From NCBI RefSeq assembly GCF_016836705.1, contig NZ_JAFCGY010000001.1, forward strand, positions 1,509,087 to 1,573,086: 64,000 nt of DNA. Direction: 5' to 3'. Numbering within the stretch: the stretch's first letter is position 1; the number at the start of each line of letters is the position of its first letter. Source of the stretch: Mesorhizobium caraganae. Lineage in GTDB: Bacteria > Pseudomonadota > Alphaproteobacteria > Rhizobiales > Rhizobiaceae. Positions 43,617 to 52,331 of the stretch are shown here, piece after piece. The position numbers and the translations under genes were made by a program. A model generated the notes under the pieces. It saw only the letters and a program-made list of their open reading frames with translations, searched no databases and was not told the origin of the DNA.

Positions 43617-44789
43617 TCAAACAGTCTTCATCCACCCCGCCAGCCGGTGTGCCGCTTCCTCGAGCTGATCGAGGCGGCGGTGGAAACACAGCCGCAAAAA
43701 CGCTTCGCCGCCCGGGCCGAAGGCCGTTCCCGGGGCCAGGCCGACATTGGCCTTGTCCACGATGTCGAAGGCGGCCCGGCGCGGGTCCGTAAGGCCGTCG
43801 ACCGTGAAGAACAGATAAAACGCGCCCTGCGGTACGGTGAAGCGCGCCTTGCCGGTGGCGCCGATTATGCCGCAGACCAGATCGCGCGCCGCGTGCGCGC
43901 GCTCCACCTGCTCGACGATGAAGGCATCACCTTGGTCGAGGGCGGCGACCGCGCCGCGCTGCATGAACTGGGCGACACCCGAGGTCGAATACTGGATCAG
44001 GTTCTCGAACACCTGCTGCAGGTCGGGATGGGTCTTGATCCAGCCGATGCGCCAGCCGGTCATCGCCCAATTCTTGGAAAAGGAGTTGACGAACAGGATG
44101 CGGTCTTCCGCGGCCGAAATGTCGAGGAAGGACGGCGCGCGGCCGTGGCCGTGGCCGTAGTGGAACAGCGAATAGATCTCGTCGGCGATGATCCACAGCC
44201 CCTTTTTGCGGGCGAGGTCGAGAATCGCCTGCAGCGTTTCCCTGTCGGCGGTCCAGCCGGTCGGGTTGGATGGCGTGTTGACGAACAGCGCCTTGGTGCG
44301 CGGTGTCACCGCGGCAGCTATTTTGTCGACATCGCAGGACCAGCCATTGCCGGACTGGTCGAGCGTGACAGCTACGGGAGTAGCGCCGGAGACACCGGCG
44401 GCAGCGGCGAAATTCGGCCAGGCCGGCGACAGATAGACAACCTCGTCGCCACTGCCGGCGACGGCGGCAAGCGCCAGCTGGATGGCATGCATGCCGGAAC
44501 CGGTGGCGATGAATTCCTCTTCGGCGAAATTCTTGCCGAAATGCCTGGCATAGTAGCGCGAAAGCGCTTGCCTGAGCTCCGGAATGCCCTTCTGCCAGGT
44601 GTAGAAGGTCTCGCCATTGGCGAGCCCCTTGGCGGCGGCTTCCGAGATGAAGGCAGGCGTCGGCAGGTCGCCTTCCCCGGCCCAGAGCGGGATCATGCCC
44701 TCGCGCGTACGGCCGTAATTGACGACGGCGACAATGCCGCTCTCCGGGGCGGCCACCGCTTCGGCGCGCAAGCTATCGATCAGGGTCAT
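43617..44789 (-). CDS. PLP-dependent class I/II aminotransferase
   Basis: A 390-residue fold-type I aminotransferase. It has GEGDLPTPAFISEAAAKGLA, ATGSGMHAIQLALAAVAGSG, VNTPSNPTGWTADRETLQAI with the conserved NPTG, IADEIYSLFHYG, the PLP Lys in NSFSKNWAMTGWRIGWIKTH, and LRLCFH with the Arg that binds the substrate carboxylate. It belongs to the AspC-like group, but which amino acid it uses is not clear. The ATG at 44789 begins near the domain. It is convergent with hemA, 18 bases apart. Confidence 0.92.
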   Translation of the reverse strand: MTLIDSLRAEAVAAPESGIVAVVNYGRTREGMIPLWAGEGDLPTPAFISEAAAKGLANGETFYTWQKGIPELRQALSRYYARHFGKNFAEEEFIATGSGMHAIQLALAAVAGSGDEVVYLSPAWPNFAAAAGVSGATPVAVTLDQSGNGWSCDVDKIAAAVTPRTKALFVNTPSNPTGWTADRETLQAILDLARKKGLWIIADEIYSLFHYGHGHGRAPSFLDISAAEDRILFVNSFSKNWAMTGWRIGWIKTHPDLQQVFENLIQYSTSGVAQFMQRGAVAALDQGDAFIVEQVERAHAARDLVCGIIGATGKARFTVPQGAFYLFFTVDGLTDPRRAAFDIVDKANVGLAPGTAFGPGGEAFLRLCFHRRLDQLEEAAHRLAGWMKTV

Positions 44790-44861
44790 GGACAGGTCCG
44801 TTTTGATATCGAGCGAGTGCTCATAGAGCGGTTCATCGTTTGAAGGAAACGCCGAACCGCT

Positions 44862-44928
44862 CCATGTCTTTGTTTTTACGCAGTTCCGGACAGAAAACCG
44901 TTTCACACTTTTCCTGGAATTGCTCTTA
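44862..44928. repeat. Dispersed intergenic repeat, family 2, second copy
   Basis: It contains TTTACGCAGTTCCGGACAGA and CACACTTTTCCTGGAATTGCT, closely like the block at 24553 to 24637 but without the inner hairpin. It lies upstream of the aminotransferase gene. Confidence 0.65.
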
Positions 44929-44944
44929 GCAGATACGAAAACAG

Positions 44945-44974
44945 AAAACCCCGGCCGCGAACGACCGGGGTTTT
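44945..44974 (-). terminator. Intrinsic terminator of mscL
   Basis: A 10-bp perfect stem AAAACCCCGG / CCGGGGTTTT with a 10-base loop, followed on the minus strand by CTGTTTTC. It lies 22 bases after the mscL stop. Confidence 0.85.
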
Positions 44975-44996
44975 GGTCCAGAAATCTGACCTTGGG

Positions 44997-45416
44997 CTAT
45001 TTCCTGGCGAGGAGATCGCGAATTTCGGTGAGCAAAGCGACATCGGCCGGCGGCGGAGCAGCCGGGGCGGCGGGCTTCTCGCGCTCAAGCCGCTTGCGCA
45101 GATTGTTCACCGCCTTGACCATCAGGAAGATGATGAAGGCGAGAATGACGAAGTTCAGCGCCACGGTGATGAAATTTCCGTAGGCGAACACCGCGCCTTC
45201 CTTGCGTGCATCGGCAAGGTTGGTTGAATGGACGGTGGAGGACAGGCCGATGAAATAGTTCGAAAAGTCGACGCCGCCTAGCGCGCCGATGAAAGGCATG
45301 ATGATGTCGTTGACAAGAGAATCGACGATCTTGCCGAAGGCAGCGCCGATGATGACGCCGACGGCCAAGTCCATCACATTGCCTTTGGAAATGAATTCCT
45401 GGAATTCTTTCAGCAT
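44997..45416 (-). CDS. mscL: Large-conductance mechanosensitive channel MscL
   Basis: MscL opens under membrane tension to release solutes during hypo-osmotic shock. The 139-residue protein has the N-terminal helix [20 protein letters not shown], the pore helix [20 protein letters not shown], a short periplasmic loop, TM2 ([20 protein letters not shown]) and a charged C-terminal helix ([12 protein letters not shown]), joined by an Ala/Pro linker. GGAGGG is four bases before the ATG at 45416. It is a single gene with its own terminator. Confidence 0.97.
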   Translation of the reverse strand: MLKEFQEFISKGNVMDLAVGVIIGAAFGKIVDSLVNDIIMPFIGALGGVDFSNYFIGLSSTVHSTNLADARKEGAVFAYGNFITVALNFVILAFIIFLMVKAVNNLRKRLEREKPAAPAAPPPADVALLTEIRDLLARK

Positions 45417-45548
45417 TCGACCCTCCTTGTCATGGCAGGCCGCGCTGCCGCCGTCCTCCGGCGCCGGCCCGTGCATACCATAACAAAAACCTGCGGTTGC
45501 AACAGAAGCAAAAGTCGGGAAAACGCCGCTTTCTCCTTACCTTAGGTC

Positions 45549-45641
45549 ATGGCGCGACGGGGTGACAGGCAGCCGCCATGCGCCGAAAGCCGCGATGGAC
45601 TCGACCCCAAAGCTGTGATTGCGTCTGAGTTGGCCGGATGA
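45549..45641 (+). CDS. Possible 30-residue peptide upstream of the hybrid kinase
   Basis: An ATG at 45549 opens a 30-codon frame (MARRGDRQPPCAESRDGLDP and on) ending 28 bases before the kinase start. AGG is close upstream. It might be a small gene or a leader peptide. Evidence is only the frame, its place, and a protein-like composition. Confidence 0.28.
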   Translation: MARRGDRQPPCAESRDGLDPKAVIASELAG

Positions 45642-45669
45642 AAGCTGGCCCAGGAGGAACTTTCGGGCC

Positions 45670-48600
45670 GTGCAGGGCTGGTTCATCGTCATCATTGCCG
45701 TCGCCTATGTGACGCTGCTGTTCGTCATCGCCAGCCTCGGCGACCGGCGTTCGGCGGCTTCCGGGCCCGACCGTGCCCGGCCCTTCATCTACGCGCTCAG
45801 TCTGGCCATCTACTGCACGTCCTGGACCTTCTTCGGCTCGGTCGGCCTGTCATCGGAGCGCGGCCTCGAATTCCTCGGCATCTATACCGGCCCGGTGCTG
45901 GTGTTCGTGTTCGGCTTTCCGCTGCTCAACCGCATCGTGCGGCTGGCCAAGAGCGAGAAGATCACCTCGATCGCCGACTTCCTCGGCGCCCGCTATGGCA
46001 AGAGTTTTGCCGTCTCGGCGATCGCCACGCTGATCGCCACCATTGGCGCTGTGCCCTATATCGCGCTGCAGTTGAAGGCGATTTCCGGTTCGGTCGGCCT
46101 GATGGTCGAGCACTATACGGGATCGCCGCCCTCCTTCGATCCGTTCGTCAGCGACATCTCGCTGGTGGTGGCCATGCTGCTCGCGCTGTTTGCGGTGCTG
46201 TTCGGCACCCGTCATGCCGATGCCACCGAACACCAGGACGGACTGGTGCTGGCCGTGGCGGTCGAAACCGTGGTCAAGCTCGCCGCCTTCCTGGCGATCG
46301 GTCTGATGGTCACCTTCCTGATCTTCGGGGGGCCGGGCGACATGATCGACAAACTGGCCGAGAACAACCAGGTGCGGCAGGCGATGGGCTACAACACCTC
46401 GCTCGCCACCTGGCTGGTGCTGACCTGTTTGAGCGGCTTTGCCATCATCATGCTGCCGCGCCAGTTCTACGTCACCATCGTCGAGAACCGCGGCGAGGCC
46501 GAACTGCGCACTGCGACCTGGGTGTTTCCGCTCTATCTCGTGGCGATCAACCTGTTCGTGCTGCCGATTGCCTTCGCCGGCCTGTCGCTGGTCGGCACCA
46601 GGACCAGCAGCGATCTCTATGTGCTGTCGCTGCCGCTGTTCAGCGGCCATGACGTGCTCGCCATGGCGGCCTTCATCGGCGGCCTGTCGGCGGCGACCGC
46701 CATGGTCATCGTCGAAAGCGTGGCGCTGTCGATCATGATCTCCAACGATCTCGTCATCCCGCTGTTCGTGCGCCGGCTGCTCAAGACCACGACCTCGGAA
46801 AATGAGGACTGGTCGACGCTGATCCTCAATGTGCGGCGCGGCGCGATCTTCATCCTTTTGTTCATCGCCTTCCTCTACTACCGCGAGAGCACCAACGCGG
46901 CGCGGCTGTCGTCGATCGGCCTGATGTCGTTCGCGGCCATCGCCCAATTCGCGCCGGCGCTGATCGGCGGGTTGATCTGGCGCGGCGCCAACGGCCGTGG
47001 CGCTGCACTCGGCATGGTCGCCGGCATCCTCGTCTGGGGCTACACGCTGCTTTTGCCTTCGCTGTCGGCGCCCGATGCCGACATCGTCGTGCAAGGGCTG
47101 TTCGGCTTCGACGCGCTGCGGCCGCAGGCCTTGTTCGGCACCGTCGCCGAGCCGTTGAACCACGGCGTGCTCTGGAGCCTGTCCGTCAACACGCTGTTTT
47201 TTGTCCTCGGCTCACTGTCGCGTGCGTCGGTGCCGCTGGAGCGCATCCAGGCGTCAATCTTCGTGCCGCGCGAGTCCGGCCCGATGCCCAGCCTGCGCCG
47301 CTTCCGCACCGCCATTACCGTCAACCTCCTCAAGGACACCATATCGCGCTATCTCGGCGTCGAGCGTACCGAGCGCTCCTTCCAGTCCTTCGAGAAAAGC
47401 ACTGGCGTCTCGCTGCACGGCAATGAGCAGGCCAGCATGGATGTCATCCGCTTTTCCGAGCAGCTGCTGGCAAGCGCGGTCGGCTCGTCTTCGGCGCGGC
47501 TGATCCTGTCGCTTTTGTTTCGCCGCAACGACCGCGAATCCAAGGATGCGTTCCGCCTGCTCGACGACGCCACCGAGGCGCTGCAGCACAATCGCGACCT
47601 GCTGCAGATAGCGCTCGACCAGATGGAACAGGGCATCACCGTCTTCGACCGGGATTTCCGCCTGATCTGCTGGAACAGACAATATCGCGCGCTGTTCGAC
47701 CTGCCCGACGAGATGGGTCAGGTCGGCGTCTCGCTCGACCTTATCCTGCGCCACCTTGCCGAGCGCGGCGATATCCCGGCCGACCAGCGTGTGGCGATGC
47801 TCAACCGGCTGACCAGCTTCGTCAGCCCGTGGCAGATGGAATTGAAGACCAGCGGCCGCATCCTGGAACTGCGCTCCAACCCGATGCCGGATGGCGGCAT
47901 CGTCGCCACCTATGCCGACATTTCGGGACGCGTCGAACAGGATCTGGCGCTGAAGCGGGCCAATGAATCGCTGGAGCAGCGGGTCAAGACGCGCACCATC
48001 GAACTGACGCGCGTCAATGAGGAATTGGCGCAGGCGCAGATGCTGGCCGAGGAGGCCAATCTCGGCAAGACGCGCTTCCTCGCCGCCGCCGGCCACGACA
48101 TCCTGCAGCCGCTGAACGCCGCCCGGCTCTATTGCTCGTCGCTGATCGAAAAGGCCGGCAAAGGTCCGGCGGGCAAGGCCGCCGTCAACATCGAATCCTC
48201 GCTGGAATCGGTCGAGACGATCTTAGGCGCCGTGCTCGATATTTCGCGCCTCGACGCCGGCGCGATGAAGCCGGATGACAGCGCCTTCCGCCTGGATGGG
48301 TTGTTGCGCCAGATCGGCAACGATTTTCAGCCACTCGCCGCCGAAAAGAAACTCGACCTGACGATCATGGCCTCGTCGCTCAGCGTGATGACGGACCGCA
48401 ACCTGTTGCGGCGTCTGATCCAGAACCTGGTCTCCAACGCCATCAAATACACGCGCCATGGCCGCATCCTCGTCGGTGTGCGGCGGCGTGGCGACCTCGC
48501 CGAAATCCAGGTGATCGACACCGGCATCGGCATTGCCGGCGACAAGCTGAACACGGTCTTCAACGAGTTCACCCGGCTCGACGAAGGCGTGCGCGAGGCC

Positions 48601-49158
48601 GCAGGCCTCGGACTCGGCCTCTCCATCGTCGACCGCATCGCCCGGGTGCTCAGGCTCGAGATCCGGATCTTTTCCAACCCCGGCAAGGGCACACGCTTTT
48701 CCGTCATCCTGCCGGTTGCGGCGGTTGAGGCGCCGCGGCGCGAGGTCGAGCCCAAGGCGCCTGCCCGCACCGCGAACTCGCTGGCCGGCCTGCGCGTCAT
48801 GTGCATCGACAATGACGCCCGCATCCTCGACGGCATGCGGCTTTTGCTCGAAGGCTGGGGCTGCAGCGTCGGCACGTTTTCCGGCTCGGAGGATTTCGCC
48901 AGGGCCGACATCCATCGTCCCGACATCGTGCTTGCCGACTATCACCTCGACGGCAGGAGCGGTCTCGACGTGATAGCGCGGCTACGTGACATCCACGGCC
49001 GCGACCTAGCGGCCGTGCTGGTTACCGCCGACCGCTCCACCGAGGTCCGCGCCGCCGCCGCCGCGCTTGACGTGCCGGTGATCAACAAGCCGCTCAAACC
49101 GGCGGTGCTGCGCTCGATGATGGCCAGGGTCAGGCCGCTGGCTTCGGCGGCGGAATAG
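45670..49158 (+). CDS. Hybrid histidine kinase with sodium:solute symporter domain
   Basis: A roughly 1162-residue protein. Residues 1 to about 500 form a multi-helix SSS (PutP-like) transporter domain, with TSWTFFGSVGLSSERGLEFL and MLPRQFYVTIVENRG. Then come a linker, a PAS domain (LDQMEQGITVFDRDFRLICW), a coiled coil, the HisKA site with His near residue 808 in AAGHDILQPLNAARLY, an ATPase domain (NLVSNAIKYT, DTGIGI, GLGLGLSIVDRIAR) and a receiver domain with Asp in IVLADYHLDG. CbrA and NahK/ErcS' of Pseudomonas have comparable designs. The start is uncertain: GTG 45670 (AGGAGG 12 bases upstream) or TTG 45619. The stimulus is unknown. Confidence 0.93.
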   Translation: MQGWFIVIIAVAYVTLLFVIASLGDRRSAASGPDRARPFIYALSLAIYCTSWTFFGSVGLSSERGLEFLGIYTGPVLVFVFGFPLLNRIVRLAKSEKITSIADFLGARYGKSFAVSAIATLIATIGAVPYIALQLKAISGSVGLMVEHYTGSPPSFDPFVSDISLVVAMLLALFAVLFGTRHADATEHQDGLVLAVAVETVVKLAAFLAIGLMVTFLIFGGPGDMIDKLAENNQVRQAMGYNTSLATWLVLTCLSGFAIIMLPRQFYVTIVENRGEAELRTATWVFPLYLVAINLFVLPIAFAGLSLVGTRTSSDLYVLSLPLFSGHDVLAMAAFIGGLSAATAMVIVESVALSIMISNDLVIPLFVRRLLKTTTSENEDWSTLILNVRRGAIFILLFIAFLYYRESTNAARLSSIGLMSFAAIAQFAPALIGGLIWRGANGRGAALGMVAGILVWGYTLLLPSLSAPDADIVVQGLFGFDALRPQALFGTVAEPLNHGVLWSLSVNTLFFVLGSLSRASVPLERIQASIFVPRESGPMPSLRRFRTAITVNLLKDTISRYLGVERTERSFQSFEKSTGVSLHGNEQASMDVIRFSEQLLASAVGSSSARLILSLLFRRNDRESKDAFRLLDDATEALQHNRDLLQIALDQMEQGITVFDRDFRLICWNRQYRALFDLPDEMGQVGVSLDLILRHLAERGDIPADQRVAMLNRLTSFVSPWQMELKTSGRILELRSNPMPDGGIVATYADISGRVEQDLALKRANESLEQRVKTRTIELTRVNEELAQAQMLAEEANLGKTRFLAAAGHDILQPLNAARLYCSSLIEKAGKGPAGKAAVNIESSLESVETILGAVLDISRLDAGAMKPDDSAFRLDGLLRQIGNDFQPLAAEKKLDLTIMASSLSVMTDRNLLRRLIQNLVSNAIKYTRHGRILVGVRRRGDLAEIQVIDTGIGIAGDKLNTVFNEFTRLDEGVREAAGLGLGLSIVDRIARVLRLEIRIFSNPGKGTRFSVILPVAAVEAPRREVEPKAPARTANSLAGLRVMCIDNDARILDGMRLLLEGWGCSVGTFSGSEDFARADIHRPDIVLADYHLDGRSGLDVIARLRDIHGRDLAAVLVTADRSTEVRAAAAALDVPVINKPLKPAVLRSMMARVRPLASAAE

Positions 49159-49242
49159 TAGCGTCGGATATGGGTTCTTGCGAAGGAGGGCCTCACCCTG
49201 TCGCATAGGGCCGTGCCAGCCCCCCTATGCAAAGCCCACTCC

Positions 49243-49875
49243 TCAGCTATGCCCAAGGCTCGCAATATAGGCGCAGAACATGTCGGCCATCGCATCGGCA
49301 TAGGCTTCGATCTCCGCGTCGGTACGAGGGCTGCCTGAAAAATCCTTGCCCACGGCGCTCAGCGTCGCGCCGATCAGGCCACCCGCCAGATCCCGGACCG
49401 CTTCCGGTGCCTCAGGTAAGGCTTCACGCAGGAAGTTCTGAATGGTGCGCTCGCCGGCGTCCCTTGCCTCATGCGCCTCGGGTGCGTCGCGATAAAGCGG
49501 GGCGGCGTCATTGAGCGCCCCGCGCACGGCAGCCTCTTCGCACTCCGAGCGGATGAAGGCATGGACAAGCGTGCGCAACCGCTCAAGCGGTGGCCGCTGA
49601 TTGTCCTCGAGTATGGTGCGCAGCAGGCCGCCGGTCTGCTGCCATTCGTCGCTCTGCAATCGAAACAGCAGTGCCGCCTTGTTGGGGAAATACTGGTAGA
49701 GCGAGCCGACGCTCACGCCGGCCCTTTCGGCCACGCGCGTGGTGGTGAAACGCTGCGCGCCTTCGCTCGCCAAAACCTGAACAGCAGCTTCCAAAATCGC
49801 CGAGATAAGCTCGACCGCACGCGCCTGCTTGGGCTGTTTTCGCGAGGAAATAGAAAGGCTTGGGCGTTCGGCCAT
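49243..49875 (-). CDS. TetR-family transcriptional regulator
   Basis: The 210-residue repressor has an N-terminal TetR helix-turn-helix: LISAILEAAVQVLASEGAQR, FTTTRVAERAGVSVGSLYQY, FPNKAALLFRL. The C-terminal ligand-binding half is helical and has no assignable ligand. Start at 49875 (MAERPSLSISSRKQPKQARA) is preferred over an upstream GTG. The 93-base space to the divergent methyltransferase gene has two direct repeats of TTGGAAAC (near 49899 and 49957) that may be operators. It probably controls the methyltransferase gene and itself. Confidence 0.93.
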   Translation of the reverse strand: MAERPSLSISSRKQPKQARAVELISAILEAAVQVLASEGAQRFTTTRVAERAGVSVGSLYQYFPNKAALLFRLQSDEWQQTGGLLRTILEDNQRPPLERLRTLVHAFIRSECEEAAVRGALNDAAPLYRDAPEAHEARDAGERTIQNFLREALPEAPEAVRDLAGGLIGATLSAVGKDFSGSPRTDAEIEAYADAMADMFCAYIASLGHS

Positions 49876-49968
49876 CGTGCTGTCCGGCAATGCGAATTGG
49901 AAACCTGAAGGATTATTCGTATTTTTGGCACGACACAAGAACGCAATGATTTTTGATTGGAAACTTCG

Positions 49969-50625
49969 ATGACCACCCTCACCAGCGCCCCACTCGCACC
50001 TCTGCTCGCCCGCCTGTTCAAGGAAGCCGAGGCTGCGACCAGCCCGGCAGCAGCCGGGCTCTCGCCTGACGAACGAGCACGCCTTCTCGGCAGCAAGACC
50101 GAATATGTCGACTTCTACGGACGGCTGAAGGACCTGTGGCTTGCGGTTTCGCCGGAGACCGGCACGCTGCTCTACATGCTGGCGCGCAGTTCAGGCGCTC
50201 GCGTCATCATCGAGTTCGGCACCTCGTTCGGCATCTCGACGCTCTATCTGGCAGCCGCCCTGAGGGACAATGGCGGCGGCCGTCTGATCACCACCGAGTT
50301 CGAGCCCTCCAAGGTGATGCGGGCCAAGGCCAACCTGACCGAGGGCGGCCTTATCGATCTGGTAGAAGTCCGCGAAGGCGACGCATTGCAGACGCTGAGC
50401 GCCGATCTCCCCGAGACGATCGATCTCCTGCTGCTCGACGGTGCCAAGGCGATCTATCCGGAGATCCTAAGCCTGGTCGAAAGCCGGCTCAGGCCCGGCG
50501 CGCTGGTGATCGCCGACAACGCCGATTTCAGCCCCGAATATCTGGAGCGCGTGCGCGCGCCGGCATCGGGCTACATGTCGACGCCGTTCGGCGACGACGT
50601 CGAACTGTCGGTGCGGCTGAGCTGA
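49969..50625 (+). CDS. O-methyltransferase, class I SAM-dependent
   Basis: The 218-residue protein is related to the catechol/caffeoyl-CoA O-methyltransferase group: IIEFGTSFGISTLYLAAALR is the SAM-binding motif I, ITTEFEPSKVMRAKANL includes the acidic motif II, and IDLLLLDGAKAIYPEILSLV is motif IV. The final part has VIADNADFSPEYLERVRA. The substrate is unknown, but a small aromatic or other planar compound would fit a TetR-controlled gene. The ATG at 49969 is chosen over a TTG four codons earlier. Confidence 0.9.
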   Translation: MTTLTSAPLAPLLARLFKEAEAATSPAAAGLSPDERARLLGSKTEYVDFYGRLKDLWLAVSPETGTLLYMLARSSGARVIIEFGTSFGISTLYLAAALRDNGGGRLITTEFEPSKVMRAKANLTEGGLIDLVEVREGDALQTLSADLPETIDLLLLDGAKAIYPEILSLVESRLRPGALVIADNADFSPEYLERVRAPASGYMSTPFGDDVELSVRLS

Positions 50626-50678
50626 AGCCGCCGGCGGACTGGCTGCCGGCAACCGAACAAAACTGAGCGCTCCGGCGC

Positions 50679-51338
50679 TCAGTTCACCGGCTGCAGCGGA
50701 TCGCTGCCGATCTTGGACAGCTGGATCACCGCCTGGGTGCGGCTGTCGACGCCGAGTTTTTGCAGGATGGCCGAGACATGCGCCTTGACCGTCGCTTCTG
50801 AGACGCTGAGCTCATAGGCGATCTGCTTGTTGAGCAGGCCTTCGGCCAGCATGCCGAGCACGCGCGTCTGCTGCGGCGTCAGCGCCTGCAGCCGCTTGAT
50901 CAGGTCCGATATTTCGGGGTCACGCTCGACGCCGAGATCGATGCCGACGGGCGCGGCGATATCGCCGGCCAGCACCGTCTGCACAGCGCTGCGGATCTCC
51001 TCCATGCTGGCCGATTTGGAGATGAAGCCGGAGGCGCCGAGATCGAGCGCGCGCCGGATGGTCACCGGGTCATCGTGCGCCGACACCACCACCAGCGGCA
51101 CCGCCGGGTGGATGCCACGCAGCGAGATCAGGCCGGACAGGCCACTGGCGCCCGGCATCGACAGATCGAGCAACACCAGGTCGACATCCTCATTGGCCAC
51201 GACCAGCGCCTTGGCGCTTTCGAAATCGCCGGCCTCATGGATGGCGGCAACATCGCCGACGCCGGCAAGCGCCTCTTTCAGCGCGCCGCGGAAAAGCGGA
51301 TGATCGTCGGCGATGACGAAGGTGTAGCCCGACGGCAA
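50679..51338 (-). CDS. LuxR/NarL-type response regulator
   Basis: The 219-residue regulator has a receiver domain with Asp58 in LVLLDLSMPGASG and acidic DDHP at residues 11 to 14. A LuxR helix-turn-helix follows (LTPQQTRVLGMLAEGLLNKQ, ELSVSEATVKAHVSAILQKL). It is of the group that pairs with SSS/PAS-type hybrid kinases in Pseudomonas (for example ErdR/AgmR). The kinase at 45670 is 1.5 kb away, so it is a likely partner, but this is not proved. It is monocistronic. Confidence 0.92.
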   Translation of the reverse strand: MPSGYTFVIADDHPLFRGALKEALAGVGDVAAIHEAGDFESAKALVVANEDVDLVLLDLSMPGASGLSGLISLRGIHPAVPLVVVSAHDDPVTIRRALDLGASGFISKSASMEEIRSAVQTVLAGDIAAPVGIDLGVERDPEISDLIKRLQALTPQQTRVLGMLAEGLLNKQIAYELSVSEATVKAHVSAILQKLGVDSRTQAVIQLSKIGSDPLQPVN

Positions 51339-51439
51339 ATATTCCTCCCCAAATCCCGTTGTTGATTATCGGCTTTTGCGGGACCGGACGATTATGCGGC
51401 GAAGCGTTCTGTTTTCAAGCGGCAATGGCTGGATGCGGC

Positions 51440-51874
51440 TCAGGTCTTTTGCGAATTGAGCTTCGCGCCGTCGCCATTATCCTTGTCCATCTCCTTGACG
51501 ATGCCCATGAAGCCACGCAGCATGCGCTCCATATAATTCATCGTCTTGTCGAAATCCTCCTCGCTCGGCAATTTCGATTCGAGGCGGGCGGACAGCGAGT
51601 TCTCCAGCTTGGTGACGCGTTCGTCCATGGCCTTCATCAAGGCCTGCAAACGGTCGACTTCGTCCTGGAAGGCTGCGCGCTCGTCGGCCGCCATCTTGCA
51701 GACCAGCTGGCCGGAGCGTTCCTCGCAGATCGACATGGCGCCGGTCTCGGTGTCCATGCGGACGTAGCCGTTGGCCGATTTTTCCAGCCGGTAGCGATCG
51801 GTCTCCTCGGACCAGGCCGATGCCGCGACCAGCGAGACCAGTGCGGCGGGGATCAGTATGTGCTGCAGACGCAT
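51440..51874 (-). CDS. Exported hypothetical protein with coiled coil
   Basis: The 144-residue protein has a signal peptide (MRLQHILIPAALVSLVAASA, cut near WSEE). A small domain with two Cys residues follows (MSICEERSGQLVCKM), then a helical coiled-coil-like region (FQDEVDRLQALMKAMDERVT KLENSL, heptad spacing of Leu/Val). The C-terminus is charged. GGAGG is seven bases before the ATG at 51874. It should be periplasmic. I do not recognise a family. Confidence 0.74.
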   Translation of the reverse strand: MRLQHILIPAALVSLVAASAWSEETDRYRLEKSANGYVRMDTETGAMSICEERSGQLVCKMAADERAAFQDEVDRLQALMKAMDERVTKLENSLSARLESKLPSEEDFDKTMNYMERMLRGFMGIVKEMDKDNGDGAKLNSQKT

Positions 51875-51980
51875 GTTCCATCCTCCACGAGCCAGTGTAC
51901 GAGAGCCTATCACAGCTTTGCGCCGTAAATGCGGAAGAGTTGCCCTTCCCCGCATGAGCCATACGGACTATAGCGCAACC

Positions 51981-52331
51981 ATGTCTCAGATTATCTACAA
52001 GATCGCGACCGCAGCGCTTTGGCGCGAGGCCGAGGAAAACGGCCGCTTCACCGGTGCTCCGATCGACATCGCCGATGGCTTCATCCATTTCTCCACCGCA
52101 GGACAAGCCAAGGAAACAGCGGCCAAGCACTTCGCCGGCCAGACGGATCTGGTGCTGGTCGCCATTGACGGGGCGCGGCTGGATGATGCGCTGAAATACG
52201 AGGTCTCGCGCGGCGGCGCGCTGTTCCCGCATCTCTATGGCGTGCTCGAGATGAACGCCGTCCTCTGGGTGAAACCATTGCCGCTCGGCGCCGACGGTGC
52301 ACATCTATTCCCGGCGCTGGAGGCCGAATGA
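51981..52331 (+). CDS. DUF952 family protein
   Basis: The 116-residue protein begins MSQIIYKIATAALWREAEEN and has IDIADGFIHFSTAGQAKETA, FAGQTDLVLVAIDGARL and LFPHLYGVLEMNAVLWVKPL. This is the DUF952 pattern. The family resembles ADP-ribosyltransferase-like folds in my memory, with conserved His and Ser (FIHFS), but activity is unproven. Its stop overlaps the start of pyrD (ATGA). The combination DUF952-pyrD is common in alphaproteobacteria. An ATG nine codons earlier is possible. Confidence 0.91.
   Translation: MSQIIYKIATAALWREAEENGRFTGAPIDIADGFIHFSTAGQAKETAAKHFAGQTDLVLVAIDGARLDDALKYEVSRGGALFPHLYGVLEMNAVLWVKPLPLGADGAHLFPALEAE

Noticed and set aside
45850..47163. 437-codon antisense frame over the hybrid kinase
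   Set aside because: Low-complexity His/Gln/Arg-rich translation that mirrors the SSS domain coding strand.
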